From the NCBI GenBank assembly GCA_033296885.1, contig MU863920.1, positions 62,001 to 126,000 on the forward strand: a stretch of DNA of 64,000 nt, read 5' to 3'. Origin of the DNA: Triangularia verruculosa (Eukaryota > Ascomycota > Sordariomycetes > Sordariales > Podosporaceae). Below the pieces are notes generated by a model, which was given only the letters and a program-made list of their open reading frames with translations, was not told where the DNA came from and made no database searches. The position numbers and the translations under genes were made by a program. Shown here in pieces: positions 45,579 to 57,309 of the stretch; the stretch's first letter is position 1, and each line of letters starts with the position of its first letter.

Positions 45579-46909
45579 TTAGGCGTTATCCGCTGAAGAA
45601 GATGCTTCTGAAGAACCGCTGGTTGCTTCTTCTTTCTGGCGTTTAATGAGGGCCCAGGCCTGTTGTACCTTTTCCTTTTCACCTTTCTTCGTCTTCCTCC
45701 TTTCTTCTATATATCAGTGGTTAATGGGCGGTCTCAATCTGTTTTGCGGCACTTACTCCATGATTGGTAGCCAGGAATGGCCAGGTACCCGTGACTAGGA
45801 CCTTCGGTCGCTGACCATAGCTTATGTCCAATAATGACATCGAATTTGTCACTGTCTACCACCAGAAACCGCGCTCGTCGCTGTTTCGTGTCCTTGAGAC
45901 GATGCCAGTAGAGTGTAACTTCGTCTGTGGGTGTAAATTTTCCACTAATAGTGTCCACTGATCGCCCCGTCCGTTCATCATCGGAGAGCTGGCGAATCTT
46001 AGCTGGGTCCATTCCATGGTTGGTCAGGAGCTCGCGGCTAATAAAGTTTTCCTCGTTGCTGCCCAAGTCGACGATGTTTTGTACTGGAATATGCTCGTAC
46101 ATGTCGGCGCCTTTGACACCAGGGAGCTCAATCAGGATGAAGATCTCCCGCCTGAAGTCGAACTTCTGCAGGGCGATAAACTCGTAGTAAGCCCTGTTTG
46201 CGTCAGCCCGTCGGCGGGGACGGGATGGGCGGTCACTTTTGTCTTGGTGGTGTTCTTCTACATTGTCAACAGAGGCTGTTGAGGTGGCGGCATCGGTGTC
46301 GAATTGCCTGTCTTCGTTGCGGAGTAGTTCTATGGCGATTCTGAGAGGGGATGTAAGTGGTCGTTCATCGGTGAATGAAAGAATGGAGCGCTACCTACCT
46401 CAACTGACCCATATGAGTCTCAATACGAAGGCTAAATAGGCAAGGTAGGAAGGATCTCGTCAGTCACGGCATTACCAAATGCAACAGAAGCGTAGACCAT
46501 ACTCAGAGGTTAAATCTCGAAGGAGCATTGCGGTATCCCGGAAGGAGTTAAACTTTCCGCTGAGCCGCTCCTGATACGAGGGAAAAATGGCATAGCGGAC
46601 CCGCCTGAACTTCGGTTCCTCGCTCAAATCGCCATAAATCTTCTCCATGACAGAGATAGCATCATTTCGTTTTTTAACGCACAGCTCAAGGCATCGTTCT
46701 ATTGAACGAGGAATGTCGCCCTTTTGGGCTTCGATGTGGGAGGTCAATGTCTGGACACATTCTGAGAGTATGAGCTCAACGACTTCGAGCTCCTCTGTCA
46801 AGACCTGTGTGATTTCCCTTCCCCGAGTAATGTTTTGAGCAATGATTAGTGCTGAGGATGTAAATGCAAGCAGCGAACTGGCGAGGCTAAGTGCTGCATT
46901 GGCCTCCAT
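45579..46909 (-). CDS. Helical NLR-type N-terminal domain plus retropepsin-like domain protein
   Basis: Predicted 392 aa from minus-strand exons 46909-46476, 46431-46399, 46340-45757 and 45706-45579; introns are 44, 58 and 50 nt, and exon 2 is only 33 nt. Residues 1-150 are helical (MEANAALSLASSLLAFTSSALIIAQ, then amphipathic helices) and resemble the N-terminal domain found before NACHT/NB-ARC cores in fungal STAND proteins. Residues 235-340 resemble a retropepsin-like fold: NIVDLGSNEENFIS with the presumed catalytic Asp247, and later RFLVVDSDKFDVIIGHKLW. The Thr/Ser normally following the Asp is Leu here. The C-terminus is Lys/Glu-rich and ends in a Ser-rich tail. No reverse transcriptase or integrase is nearby. 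Function is unknown. Confidence 0.65.
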
Positions 46910-47394
46910 AACGCCTGGTCGGAGACACAAACTTGAAGCTTTGGGGAAATAAACAGAAATAGCAGACGGTCAGCCAAAGGAATGGACAACCGAAGCGAGC
47001 AAGAGGATCCAAAATAAAAAGGTGCGGGGACCAGCATGCCACCTCGATAAATCGCTCAATAAGAGGATGCCGTACCTACGCGCCGTGGCTTGACCTCGAT
47101 AATCAGTTATTGGCCAGAGCCATAAGTTATGACACAACCCAAAGTCGGGAGACGCAGCCACGTAGGACAGGGGCTGACATGCTGACCGCCAATATTGTCT
47201 AGGAAAGAACGAAACACGCATGTGCACTTAATCAGCCCCAGCCCTCTCTGATTTATGTCTGAAGCCTGGTTTTCGTTTCCCCGCAACTTTAGTTGTGCCA
47301 CGAGTGTCTAAATTGCAGTCCATATCCAGGCTATCGACTTACCTACATACATGATTGTAGAGATTTTCAAGCCACCGAGACAGGTGTACCCGCA
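46910..47394. other. Divergent promoter region
   Basis: 485 bp between the helical/retropepsin gene (-) and the DUF6594 gene (+). No gene is seen. Confidence 0.45.
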
Positions 47395-48596
47395 ATGATG
47401 GCAACTACATCCATATCTGACGTCGAATTAGGCGACTACCATCCGAAGCACTACCATGTTCTCGCACAGCTGATGTCGAAGGAGACGAACCTGGCCATAT
47501 TTCGCCGATTCGAGGACCTAAACTACATCCGTTTGATGGGCCTTCAAGCTGAAATCATGGAGGCGAAAGTGGCCTTTGAGGACCGATGCAAAAAAGACCT
47601 TGTGCATAATCCCTCATTCTCCAAGTCGTTTCGGGAGCTATACTTGTCCAGGAAATCCTCTGCTAAACCACCGCCTTCAAGCAATCACTTAACATCGGGA
47701 TCAAAATGTCAATGTCATTGCCGAGGTCAAGGTGAAAAGGATGGGCAGCCCGAGCAAACAACCCTGTGGCAATGGTCTCAGCTCGAGATCTTGGAACATA
47801 TCAACCGCAAGCTCTCACAATATAGTATGGGTTCCATTTTCTTTTAGTACTGAAGCTTCGATTCCAGGTGGCTAATCCTGTTCAAGACCAACTTCTTATC
47901 GAATGTAACTATACCCAAGTATCCACCTTCCATGGCACCTAACTGCCATAGATAGTTCTGGCAAGCTTCAACTAACCAACATCAGTGTCACAAGTACGCT
48001 CAATTCGGCCGCCGGAAAAGTCCCAACTGGAGGTTCTTAAGAATTGGCTCAACCGAGACGACGGTGGAAGTGGCTTTCTTGAAGGCAGTGAAGTGCTCAT
48101 ATGGGCTCAAGATGACATTGGAGAGTACGCTTGTCTTGCAACAGGGACAGAAACCGACATTTTTACGGCATGGATACGGAGGATCATAGTTGCGATGTTT
48201 TCGTGCTTCTGCCGCGGCAAAAAAGGAAAGGGCGTGATTGAGGAATCGTCGGGTATGCGCCGATATGACGATGATAGTGTCAACGTCGCCAGCAACATCA
48301 TTTCACTAGTCATAGCGTCGACTCTGCCCATCCTTACCATATTTGTACTCAACAGCAGGAGCACCACTACCGATAGACTCCTGTTCACCATCCTTTTCAC
48401 AGCCTTGTTTGCTGGGGCCCTTGGATTCTTCAGCTCGGCCAAGCGAGTAGAGATATTTGCGGCAACAGCTACGTATGCTTCAGCGGCTTTAAGCTGCCTA
48501 CCTTACAAGAGACAGATTTCTAACTTAGAGGACAGATTTGCTGCCGTTGAGGTGGTATTTATTGGCACCGCCCTTGGAGCCAACAACGACAAATAG
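47395..48596 (+). CDS. DUF6594-type membrane protein
   Basis: Predicted 346 aa from exons 47395-47824 and 47986-48596; the 161-nt intron has a CTAAC branch 10-15 nt before its end. Start at the first of two adjacent ATGs. The N-terminal part has the family-like FRRFEDLNYIRLMGLQAEIMEAK segment and a helical region ending LEHINRKLSQY; after the intron come EKSQLEVLKNWLN, a domain with LIWAQDDIGEYACL, and a Cys-rich basic segment (MFSCFCRGKKGKG). Three hydrophobic helices follow at the C-terminus (ISLVIASTLPILTIFVL, LLFTILFTALFAGALGFF, and a third around AATATYASAALSCL). This layout of long helical part plus two or three terminal helices is typical of the DUF6594 family, common in Sordariomycete accessory regions and of unknown role. 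Confidence 0.8.
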
Positions 48597-50614
48597 TGAA
48601 GAGGGTTACTTGGTCGCTTGGTGTGGAAACGGCGCGGAAATTCAAGCGGCGATTTTCTAGTTTTATAGGTAGTCAAGAAGAGCTAGGGCACATGCTCTGG
48701 AAGAGTAAGGTAAGCTGTATCATGGGGGGCATGAACGAGAGAATCTTCGCTATCAACCTAGGTGAAGCTTGCCGATGAATGAACAAAGATATAGACATAT
48801 GGATTCCTTACCTTGAGAATACGGTACCTACCTAGTTTTGAGGATCGTCTTGGGCCCAACTTCGCTTAGATACCGAGGTAGGTAGGTAGGTACCTTACCT
48901 TATAACATGCAGTTAAGCCAACTTCCAGGATGGCTTACAAGAGCTATTGTCAGCGTTTCGTGAGGCTAGGAACCTGATCTTGCTTTGTTCTATTGAAGAA
49001 AAGATACGTCGAGGTTTGAAGATCCGAAGTCCGGCTCGAAGCTGTAGCTTTTCATAACAAAGACAAACTTTTCATCACCAGTATACAAAACATCCATGTC
49101 ACATCTCAGTGTTAGCGAGATATGCTAACATTGTAAGGTAAGATGTGGGGCGAGGCGTGGGCACAGACCTACTGCCCTTGCTCTTCTTCTTCTTCTTACC
49201 TGCAGCCAGAACCACTGCCTTTTTCCCTCACCACTTCACCACTTACCACCAATATTGCCATATTGCCCACCACTTCGTTGCCCCCCTATATAAGAGGACG
49301 CACAACCCAAAAGGCTGGTAATACTGGGGACTTCAAACATCCCCTTATTGGCAGGCCGAGTGGGATGACACAGCTGAGTTGGCCACCTATGACCCCGGGC
49401 GATGTAAGATGAAGGGGAAAACCAGAGGATGATGTCGAGATAGCTACCTACATTTTAGGGCCTTTTAGTCATCCGTCATGACAAAGTCAAAGAGAAATGA
49501 GTGGAAATGGATGGGTCACCGCAGCTATCTGATGAAGCTACCTTAGGTACTGTCATTGAGTCATTCTTATCTTACCCAGGTACTCACATCTGCCTGCGAG
49601 ATGACAGAGACATTCCAAACTGTAACCTACCTAATTAGGTGCATGTATATATTGGTCTGTATGCGAACTGGATTCCATCATGTCCGTTTACTGTACCTGA
49701 TCCAACCTGTGCCTACATAGCTGGGTTTGCTTTTTGTTTCAAAATTGGCCCTCATGCCAGAGCAAAAGCCCGGTCACGTATGACTCTCTTCCTTTTGCCC
49801 GCAATAGCGCCCTCGGATCTGCTTCAATCAACCTGTCCAATCTCTAAGGTATTTTAGTATGAGATGGATCTGACAATTGGGTACCACCATGGATAGGTAT
49901 GTTAGCAGGTACCTACCTACCTTACCTGGATACACACCTTTGCGGATATGAACGGCCGACTTTGCCTGAATTCCATGATGGCTACCGTAGGTCTTGGAGA
50001 GCTTGGCATGACTGTATGGGATGTGGTTCTTTTGGATACCTAGGTAGACAAACTTTTCCGCACTATTACTTATAAGGACCAGAGATATGCCAGAACACGA
50101 CATTACCGCTTTAGCGATCGTTGCTCATGAGTTGAGACCAAATTTAAACCTCTGAATCCCTAAGGAGGTAAACTGTAGCGCACTAGAACCCTCACCTCCT
50201 TCCAGTCTTGAAAAGTACTGTCTTCTCTGATAAGCCGCTCAATTCAGAGCAGGAGCAACCCGCTTATCTTAGCTCCCCGAGCTTCAGTTGGGCTCGAGCA
50301 GTTTGGATGTGCGGAAGAGCTTTTGCATGCTTGTACGGAGCAAGTATCTATCGTCAGACCCACAAATGAAGAGCTTTCTTGACCACACAGATATTATTTT
50401 GTGTTGATGAAGAAATTGAGCTAAGATATCTTTCTCTGATCTTTTTTTACAATAACAGCAGCCGCTCACCATCTTGCATCCGCCTCTCCACAAGACAATC
50501 CGATCCCAGCAGTTGATATTTTTTAAACCTGCAGCACTCGCTCACAACTGTCCATAAGCCTACAAACGAGAATATTCGATCCCAACTTGGATACGACGTC
50601 AAATTCAGACGACA
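48597..50614. other. 2-kb gene-poor region rich in GGTA/TACC words
   Basis: No gene is supported. Short GGTA/TACC arrays occur repeatedly (48,830-48,900, 49,548-49,580, 49,624-49,640, 49,905-49,930, 50,036-50,045). The last 150 bp before 50,615 are the presumed promoter of the kinase-like gene. Confidence 0.5.
48874..48900. repeat. (GGTA)n microsatellite and its inverted continuation
   Basis: Four GGTA units in a row (GAGGTAGGTAGGTAGGTACC) run into TACCTTACC, forming a small inverted arrangement. Similar words recur across 46-54 kb. Confidence 0.8.
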
Positions 50615-52791
50615 ATGGCACCGACCACTCGCGCTGCCGGGCTTGATGCTCAGATGGCCCTCGAGAACATTCGTGAACACGCTCGGAGTATCGACAATGT
50701 TGACAATTTCATACCACGGTTCCCATTATATATACGGATGAAACACAAAGAAAAGCATTTACTGCTGAACGAGCTAATGTTTTGGGATCACCATATCACA
50801 GAGGAGTTGGGGGGCGATCAGGGACATCGTGTGGTCCACATCGCGTTGCTGTTGTTTTTGCGCTGGTAAGTAACATCCCTTACAAGTATTTCACATGTTT
50901 TATCCACCAAGCTTCTCGTAATACCTGTCATGTGGCGAAACTACATGTACCACCGGAGTCGGCTATCTGCCGTAAACGCATGATATTAGCTAGTCGTATG
51001 ATTTACTAATATTACGGTATCTCACAGGACTTGGAGCTCTGAAGCTTTCCGCGTTGTTCTAGAGGTTCTGTCATTGGCCTCCATCGATAGTCAAAAGACA
51101 TCAGACGAGTTGATGATGATGTTGGCTCACAAGTTAGCCTCCCGGAATGGTCTTGGAGCTCTGCCATTTGATGTCCGCAATGAAAGGGTACAGGAGTTGC
51201 TGAATGACCACATCACTGGGTTCTTTCGGAGGGAGTTCAAGGAATCGCCGGGAGTCATGGCAAGCTTGGTGTCAAAGATTGGAGTCGTTCCTCACCCTGA
51301 GGATTGGAATGTCTGGTAAGTTGTCCTCACCCTTTTCGTCTATTGCCTGTCACTGCAGGATAAGTATTGTTATTCCAGGACTCAAGTCAATGAATCGGAA
51401 TGTTTTGCTAACAGGGGTAATGTTGCAGGTGCTCCCTTGCAAAGTTCATATGTCGGATGGTATCGCCAGGGCGAAGCTGTCTTCAATATCAAGCTTGCGA
51501 AGTGTCATCGGCTGGTTCCCAATTGGTTCGACGAAAAAACAACAACGGGTGATAGATATCACCCCGCGCTCAACGACTTCATTTCTGAGTTCCCAACCAC
51601 AGATTTCGACATGGAATCGTCCCAGCGGAGGCCACCGCGCGCGGTGTGTGTTTGCTTGTGCCGTGGTGTAACACTCGCCAGATCGACAAAAATGGAGATG
51701 TGACCTACGCGCCCGGAAGCGCTGTTCTCAAAATCGTGGGATGGCACTGGCAAGCGCAGAATAACGAAAGTCTGACGACGATGTTCCGGAGAAAATTGGC
51801 ATTCATGTCTGGTTGTCAGAGCGGAAATCGCGTAAAGACTGGAGTCAATCTTTTGGGATATACCAAGATCCGCGCTACGGAGCTCAAGTTTGTCACTGGA
51901 TTTGACAACTCGACATTGGAATGCAGTCAGTTATATGCCTTGGTATTCAAATATGCATCGGGTGGCGCACTTCTCCCGGCATTTGAAAAGCAAGTGTACA
52001 GCAGCTTTCGTGGCGACGCGTTAAAGACATGGACGACAATCCTCAGATATATATATGAGGTTGGAACCGCAATTCGAGATCTCCCCGACGCACACAGGGC
52101 TGTGCATGAGAGAAATATCCTCCTTCGACGGAGGCAAGTTTTGCCAGCGGTAGTTGACTTCGGCCTTGCTCGCGGTGGTGATTGTGAGGATAGTCGTCTG
52201 CAATTCGCCGATCGGTATGAAGCCGTGTTAGCTGACCCCTGTCCGCCTTGGGAACAGTACGACATCGGGGTATGGGGCCCCCAACTGGACCTTCCTCGGC
52301 CAGTGGACGACCCTGCTGCTGGTCGCGGTGAGGATGCCATGGCCTTCGGGCTGTTCATTATGAAGCTTCTCCGGACAGCGTTACCGGCCCTTCATGATTA
52401 TATGAAACACCCCGACGTCGATAGCCTATTATTTGTCGAAGTGATCGCCTTCCTCGAGTGGTTGCTCCACGCCAAAAAGACAAGAAACAATGCCATGGCT
52501 GTCTATAAGATGCATGAGTTTCTCCTCTTCATTAAGAGGACCGTCGTTGACAAGACCTTAAAACTTCAACTCGAGATACCGATATTGGAGACAGCCTGGG
52601 AATACGACGAGGAGTGGTGCGCCGAAACGATGAGCCGTCTTGTGGGCGATGATGGTTTCTACCGTCTTTTCCGTGTGGTGGAAGGCGGTGGCGAGGTTGA
52701 GGCCGGTCCAAACACTGAAGATGATGATGGCGATGATGGGGATGATGCAGACAGCGACAACGCCGTTGTGTTTGACCGTCCGGACGGATAG
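50615..52791 (+). CDS. Divergent protein-kinase-like protein
   Basis: Predicted 625 aa from exons 50615-50865, 51028-51315, 51415-51643 and 51682-52791; introns are 162, 99 and 38 nt. The 38-nt segment (51644-51681, gtgtgt ... gccag) is unusually short; a frameshift is the alternative. The N-terminal 250 residues are unrecognised and helical. The kinase-like part begins near 270 with VLKIVGWHW (candidate ATP-site Lys273), continues to a catalytic-loop-like HRAVHERNILL (about 394-404; the canonical Asp after HR is Ala) and DFGLA (Asp415). The C-terminal tail is strongly acidic (EDDDGDDGDDADSD). If the assignment is right, loss of the catalytic Asp suggests a pseudokinase. I cannot name the family. 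Confidence 0.6.
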
Positions 52792-53514
52792 TGCCGTCGG
52801 GATGATGACCATAATGGCGGGGATTCTTCTGGTTGGGAAACAGATGTTACCAACAGTGCTTGCAGTTGTTCTGCTGCATAGGAACCTGGTCTTCTTCTGT
52901 CCACTGGTTTGTGTAAAGATTTGGGAAGCTTAGGATGCCGACATATCGATAATCAGGAGGGTTGTTTAGGGACATTTGAGGTGGCACGTGGGCGAGGGCC
53001 TGATATCAGTTTTGGGTGCTGGTATACGTATGATTTTAGAGGAAGGGGAATGGTGGTGGGAACGACAGTGCCTTTCATAGGGTAGCGAGTTTAGGAGAGG
53101 ATAGGGCCAACAGAGGGTGGGTTGGAGAATAGTGTATGAGTATGGTAAGGTAATTGTGTACAAGGTACCTAGTAAGGTATATTATAAGAGTGGATTTCAG
53201 GATGAAAAGATTTTGCCATCCATTGATCGTGGGAACTGGTATTGGCATTATGATCATGCACATCAAAGTGAACACAAGACAGTGATGAAGAGTGATTAGC
53301 GTGAAAAGCCGGCTATTCAGTTCAGAGACATCCTTTCCTAACAACCTTGTTAGCCAATGCCTGATGAGTGAAAGAGAAGCGTGTCTGAGAGTTGGATTTT
53401 ATTGAGAATAAACACTTACTTGACATGTCAACGTCAATGTCCCAAGTATTCATCAACTCTGGATCTTTGTTTGGCTGTTGCCAGTTCTCTGTGCAGTGGC
53501 TGGCCTGACCACGC
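52792..53514. other. Intergenic region
   Basis: 723 bp between the kinase-like gene and the next ORF (convergent). Nothing is recognised. A GGTACC/AAGGTA cluster lies at 53,147-53,180. Confidence 0.45.
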
Positions 53515-53910
53515 TCAGTGCAGCAGTCTGTCGAAAAACCGACCAATACCAAGCATGATCCTCTTCATTCTCGACTTCCGTTGTTGGGTTGTTTTTGGCA
53601 CCTTATCTGCCTGAGGGTATGCAAAGTCTCTCGACTCAACTTGGTGCGCGACCAGCTCCTCCTCATGCTGTTGCAGGATGCGATTCTGGGAGGCATGAGT
53701 GATTCGAGAGTACTCTGCCCAGCTGAGAGACTCGACTCTTCGTGTTGACTGTGACGCCTGAGTGATACCAGTTGTTGACGCAGTCGATGGCTTCCGTAGT
53801 GAAGTCGATGGTGCTTGCGATGAGGTCAAAATTCGACGGGGAGTTTGTGAGGTACTGGGGGAGACGACACGCCGAATGGACTTGGCCGCCGGCTTTCGGT
53901 CTTTGGCCAT
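53515..53910 (-). CDS. Small basic hypothetical protein
   Basis: 131 aa, ATG at 53910. It is Ser/Arg/Lys/Thr-rich (MAKDRKPAAKSIRRVVS start), probably disordered in the first half, with a helical middle (YSRITHASQNRILQQHEEELVAH) and a basic C-terminal helix (MKRIMLGIGRFFDRLL). No homologue recognised. The frame is longer than most in this region but could be chance; there are no introns and no clear promoter elements. Confidence 0.35.
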   Translation of the reverse strand: MAKDRKPAAKSIRRVVSPSTSQTPRRILTSSQAPSTSLRKPSTASTTGITQASQSTRRVESLSWAEYSRITHASQNRILQQHEEELVAHQVESRDFAYPQADKVPKTTQQRKSRMKRIMLGIGRFFDRLLH

Positions 53911-55083
53911 TCTGGTTCTGGCGAGCCGCGTGTAGTATACGCCGCCGATGACCAGGTAGCGTAAGACAAGAGTTAGGATGAACGGTTGAGGGGGATTGTT
54001 GAGGTCGAGGGTGAAGAGAAAATCACGCCGGTGATGGTCTGCGGGGCGACGGTAGAGAGTTTAAAATGCTCGACAGGTTAGCACAGAATATTTGTGACGA
54101 GGATGGGAAGTCTCGGCACCTGAAGGAAGTCTCGGCATCGAGAGCATGATCCATTGAGGATGGGAGTGAAATTTCAGTGTGAGATGGAGGCAGCGAGATG
54201 TTCAAGTTTACTTGATCAAGACTGTGTGGCTTCACCTAGCCCTCCAGTTAAAGCTGACTACCTAGGGAGCAGCTTTATTATGATCCATTCCTAGGTAGGT
54301 AAACGAATGTTCCAGTTGTCCTTCGGGTTTTACTAGGCCATCCGCAATGACTGGCAGTAGACGTTCAATCTATTGTAGTCCTTCAAGATGATACCCTCTC
54401 CACTGAGCTCTTCGTCCCTGCGCCGTGGACAGATTTGTTCATGGCCCTCGTGCTGGTATCTTTGCATTGCACAGGCACTAGTCACTGCCACAATGGCTTC
54501 ATCTTCTTGACACAACGAGGTCTCCTGGTCTGCGAGATGCCCGGCAGGCAACTTCGCACATAATTTCACATCATCCTGTAGAAGTCATGATTCTTTCATA
54601 CTGTTGGCATCTGATGGTGTTGAGCCCAGGAAGCACCAGTCCTCAACACATCGCACATGTTGTCGATGTCGCCGCTTTGCCTTTAGAGTCGATAACTCCG
54701 ACATGTATCCGAGCTGTGCTTGGCTGAGTGTGTCCACTTGCCTTTAGGGGTCTAAAGGTAAAGTCACCTATCCTTAGTCGCCCACTCCCGCTCTTAGCGG
54801 CTATACCTTTAGCGGATTTCTGCAACACAACCCGGGGCTCTTACCTCCAATGGTATCGTGGCATGAGAGAACCATTTGCATTGCGGAGCTCTGCGAATTC
54901 CTGAGTGGTTTTATCTTGGTGCTGAGCACCTATTGGCTGGCTCATCCCCTTATTACTGTGTTTTCAATCAGCACATAATGACCAATGCATGATTCAATTC
55001 GTCCATAAAAGGGGCTCCATCCCCTCTCCCTTCAGTCTATCATTTGAGCTGCCAATGATACTCGACCATCAGTCATCTCCACC
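53911..55083. other. Intergenic region before the amine oxidase gene
   Basis: No gene is supported. It contains one copy of a short repeat that recurs on the other side of the amine oxidase gene (54,233-54,291) and several CCTTTAG/CTAAAGG words between 54,678 and 54,812, including a perfect inverted pair CCTTTAG-GGGT-CTAAAGG. Confidence 0.5.
54233..54291 (+). repeat. Short repeat, left copy flanking the amine oxidase gene
   Basis: The segment begins CACCTAGCC and ends GGGAGCAGCTTTATTATGATCCATTCC. The copy at 57310-57364 begins with the same nine bases and ends GGGAGCAGCTTTGTCATGTTCCATCCC, in the same orientation. The middle parts differ, and most mismatches are C/T. Confidence 0.6.
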
Positions 55084-57220
55084 ATGATAGTATTTACTCA
55101 CCCTTTCGACCCTCTGTCCCCTGAGGAAATCTCCCAAGTGAGTATTGCCGCACATTTGTGCATGCTCGGTTTGGCAATTCTGATAAACTCCTCTCTCAGG
55201 CTGCAGGCTTGGTAAGGGCCTCCTTCCCAGGGAAGCGCCCGAACTTCCGCTTCATAACCCTCCGAGAGCCTCCAAAAAAAGACATGGTCGCTTTTCTTGA
55301 AAGGCAATTGCAGGGCTCCAGCCCTTCGCGGACTGCCCGCGTTCAAGTCGTCATCGAAAATAGTGGGCCTTCCCCCAACGCTCTGTATGAGTTGCTGGTC
55401 GATCTTGATCAGAACGTTGTGGTACAGAAGCAGCATCTGGAAGGCAAGCATTCGTACATCGACTCTGAGTACATGCAGAAGGTGGAGAAGGCATGTCTGG
55501 CGGATGAGAGAGTACAGGCCGAGATCAAGAAGCTAGACCTTCCAGAAGGCAGTACTGTCTGTGTTGAACCCTGGGCATACGCCACTGACGGCATGAACGA
55601 TATGACCGGCCGGATCTCCATGGTACGTACAGAACTGTGTTAAACCTAGTCAGCTTCTTGTCTAAGTTAGATGCGCAGTGCTGGTTCTACTTACGTCTGG
55701 TTGACAATCCTGATGCAAACTATTATGCCTACCCCCTTGAGCTTTGTGCCGAGGTCTCGGAGAAGCTTGAAGTAACTCGCATCTACTACCTGCCTTCATC
55801 CAAAGATGACCAGATCCACAGCCAGGCTCGGCCCTTTGACCGTCGAAGGATTCAGCCTACAGCCGCCAGCGAGTATCATCCCAGCCTGAGGCCGTCGCCT
55901 CGCACCACAACAAAGCCTTATCAGGTTGTGCAACCCGAGGGACCGTCCTTCAAGGCCGAAGGTAATTACCTCACTTGGGAGAAATGGAGCCTTCACGTCG
56001 GCTTTAACTATCGAGAGGGACTGACGCTCCACGATGTGCGTTACGAAGGCCGCAGCTTATTCTACCGCCTGTCCCTCTCTGAGATGTTTGTCCCCTATGG
56101 AGACCCGCGCTCGCCGTACCCAAGAAAAGCAGCCTTTGACATAGGCAATGACGGTGCTGGTATCAATGCCAACAACCTGCGTCTGGGGTGTGACTGTCTA
56201 GGGCACATCAAATACTTCGATGGCTGGCACAACACCAGCTCAGGAGAGCCGCTGAAGATGCCAAACGTCATCTGTTGCCACGAGCAAGACGACGGGATTC
56301 TTTGGAAGCACACCAACTTCCGTACTCAAGATGCTGTTGTGACCAGATCCCGAATCTTGGTTCTTCAGACCATCATCACCGTAAGCAACTACGAGTACAT
56401 TTTCGCGTTTCAGTTTGGCCAGGATGCATCCATCCACTACGAAGTTCGAGCCACCGGAATCCTATCGACTGCTCCCATCAGCATTGGCGATAAAGTCCCC
56501 TTCGGCACAGTCGTTGCCCCGGGCGTGCTCGCGCCTTACCATCAACATCTCTTCTGTCTTCGCATGGACCCTGCTATCGACGGGCAAGCAAATTCACTCG
56601 CGGTGGAAGAGTCAGTTCCGATGGCGGTGGATGACGCTGGTGTACACAACCCCTTTAGTGTGGGTTATGTGACGAACTCAACGGTTGTTGAGAGCGAACA
56701 AGGGTTGGACCTCGACTTTACCAAGGCCCGCACTTTCAAGATCATCAACGAGAACAAGATCAACCCCATCACGGGAACGCCGGTGGGCTTCAAGATCTTT
56801 CCCTGCTACAGCCAGATGATTCTCGCTCATCCCGACTCTTATCACGCCAAGCGCTCCGAGTTTGGTCAGCATGCCATCTGGGTCACTCGCTATGATGATG
56901 AAGAAATGTTCCCGTCGGGGCGCCACACGATGCAGTCGTCGGGAAACGAAGGCATCAAGTCGGCTATTGCTAGGCGGCGGCTTGAGGGTAGGTCATCGGT
57001 TCGCAACGAGGACATTGTGATTTGGCACACGTTTGGGTCAACTCACAACCCACGTGTTGAAGACTGGCCGGTCATGCCGTCGGAGAAGATGACGGTTGGG
57101 CTGAAGCCCTTCAACTTCTTCACTGGGAATCCCAGTCTTGATGTTGCGGTGTCGACGCAGGATCAGAACAAGAGTGTTTTGGTCGGGGAGGAGGCGAGTG
57201 GAGGTTCTGCTTGCTGTTAG
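55084..57220 (+). CDS. Copper amine oxidase (primary-amine oxidase)
   Basis: Predicted 672 aa from exons 55084-55137, 55200-55622 and 55679-57220, with introns of 62 and 56 nt. Two N-terminal alpha/beta (N2/N3) domains precede the large beta-sandwich catalytic domain. The cofactor tyrosine, converted to topaquinone, is Tyr397 in SNYEY. Copper ligands are predicted as His447 and His449 (YHQHLFCLRMD) and His615 (STHNPRVEDWPVMP). The catalytic base is predicted as Asp313 in AAFDIGNDGAG. The enzyme oxidises primary amines to aldehydes, releasing ammonia and hydrogen peroxide, usually for nitrogen use. No signal peptide is evident, so cytosolic or peroxisomal location is likely; the C-terminus is SACC, not a standard SKL. 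It is intact although it sits in the accessory block. Confidence 0.94.
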
Positions 57221-57309
57221 CCGTATCTAATCACGGTTGAGACGTAGAGAGGGAATCTTGTCATGTAGGAGAATGTTGATTTGAAGGAGAGTAAGATGTG
57301 ATTAAGGCT

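Noticed and set aside
45579..46909. LTR retrotransposon, because of the retropepsin-like domain
   Set aside because: There is no Gag, reverse transcriptase, integrase or long terminal repeats nearby, and the gene has three introns.
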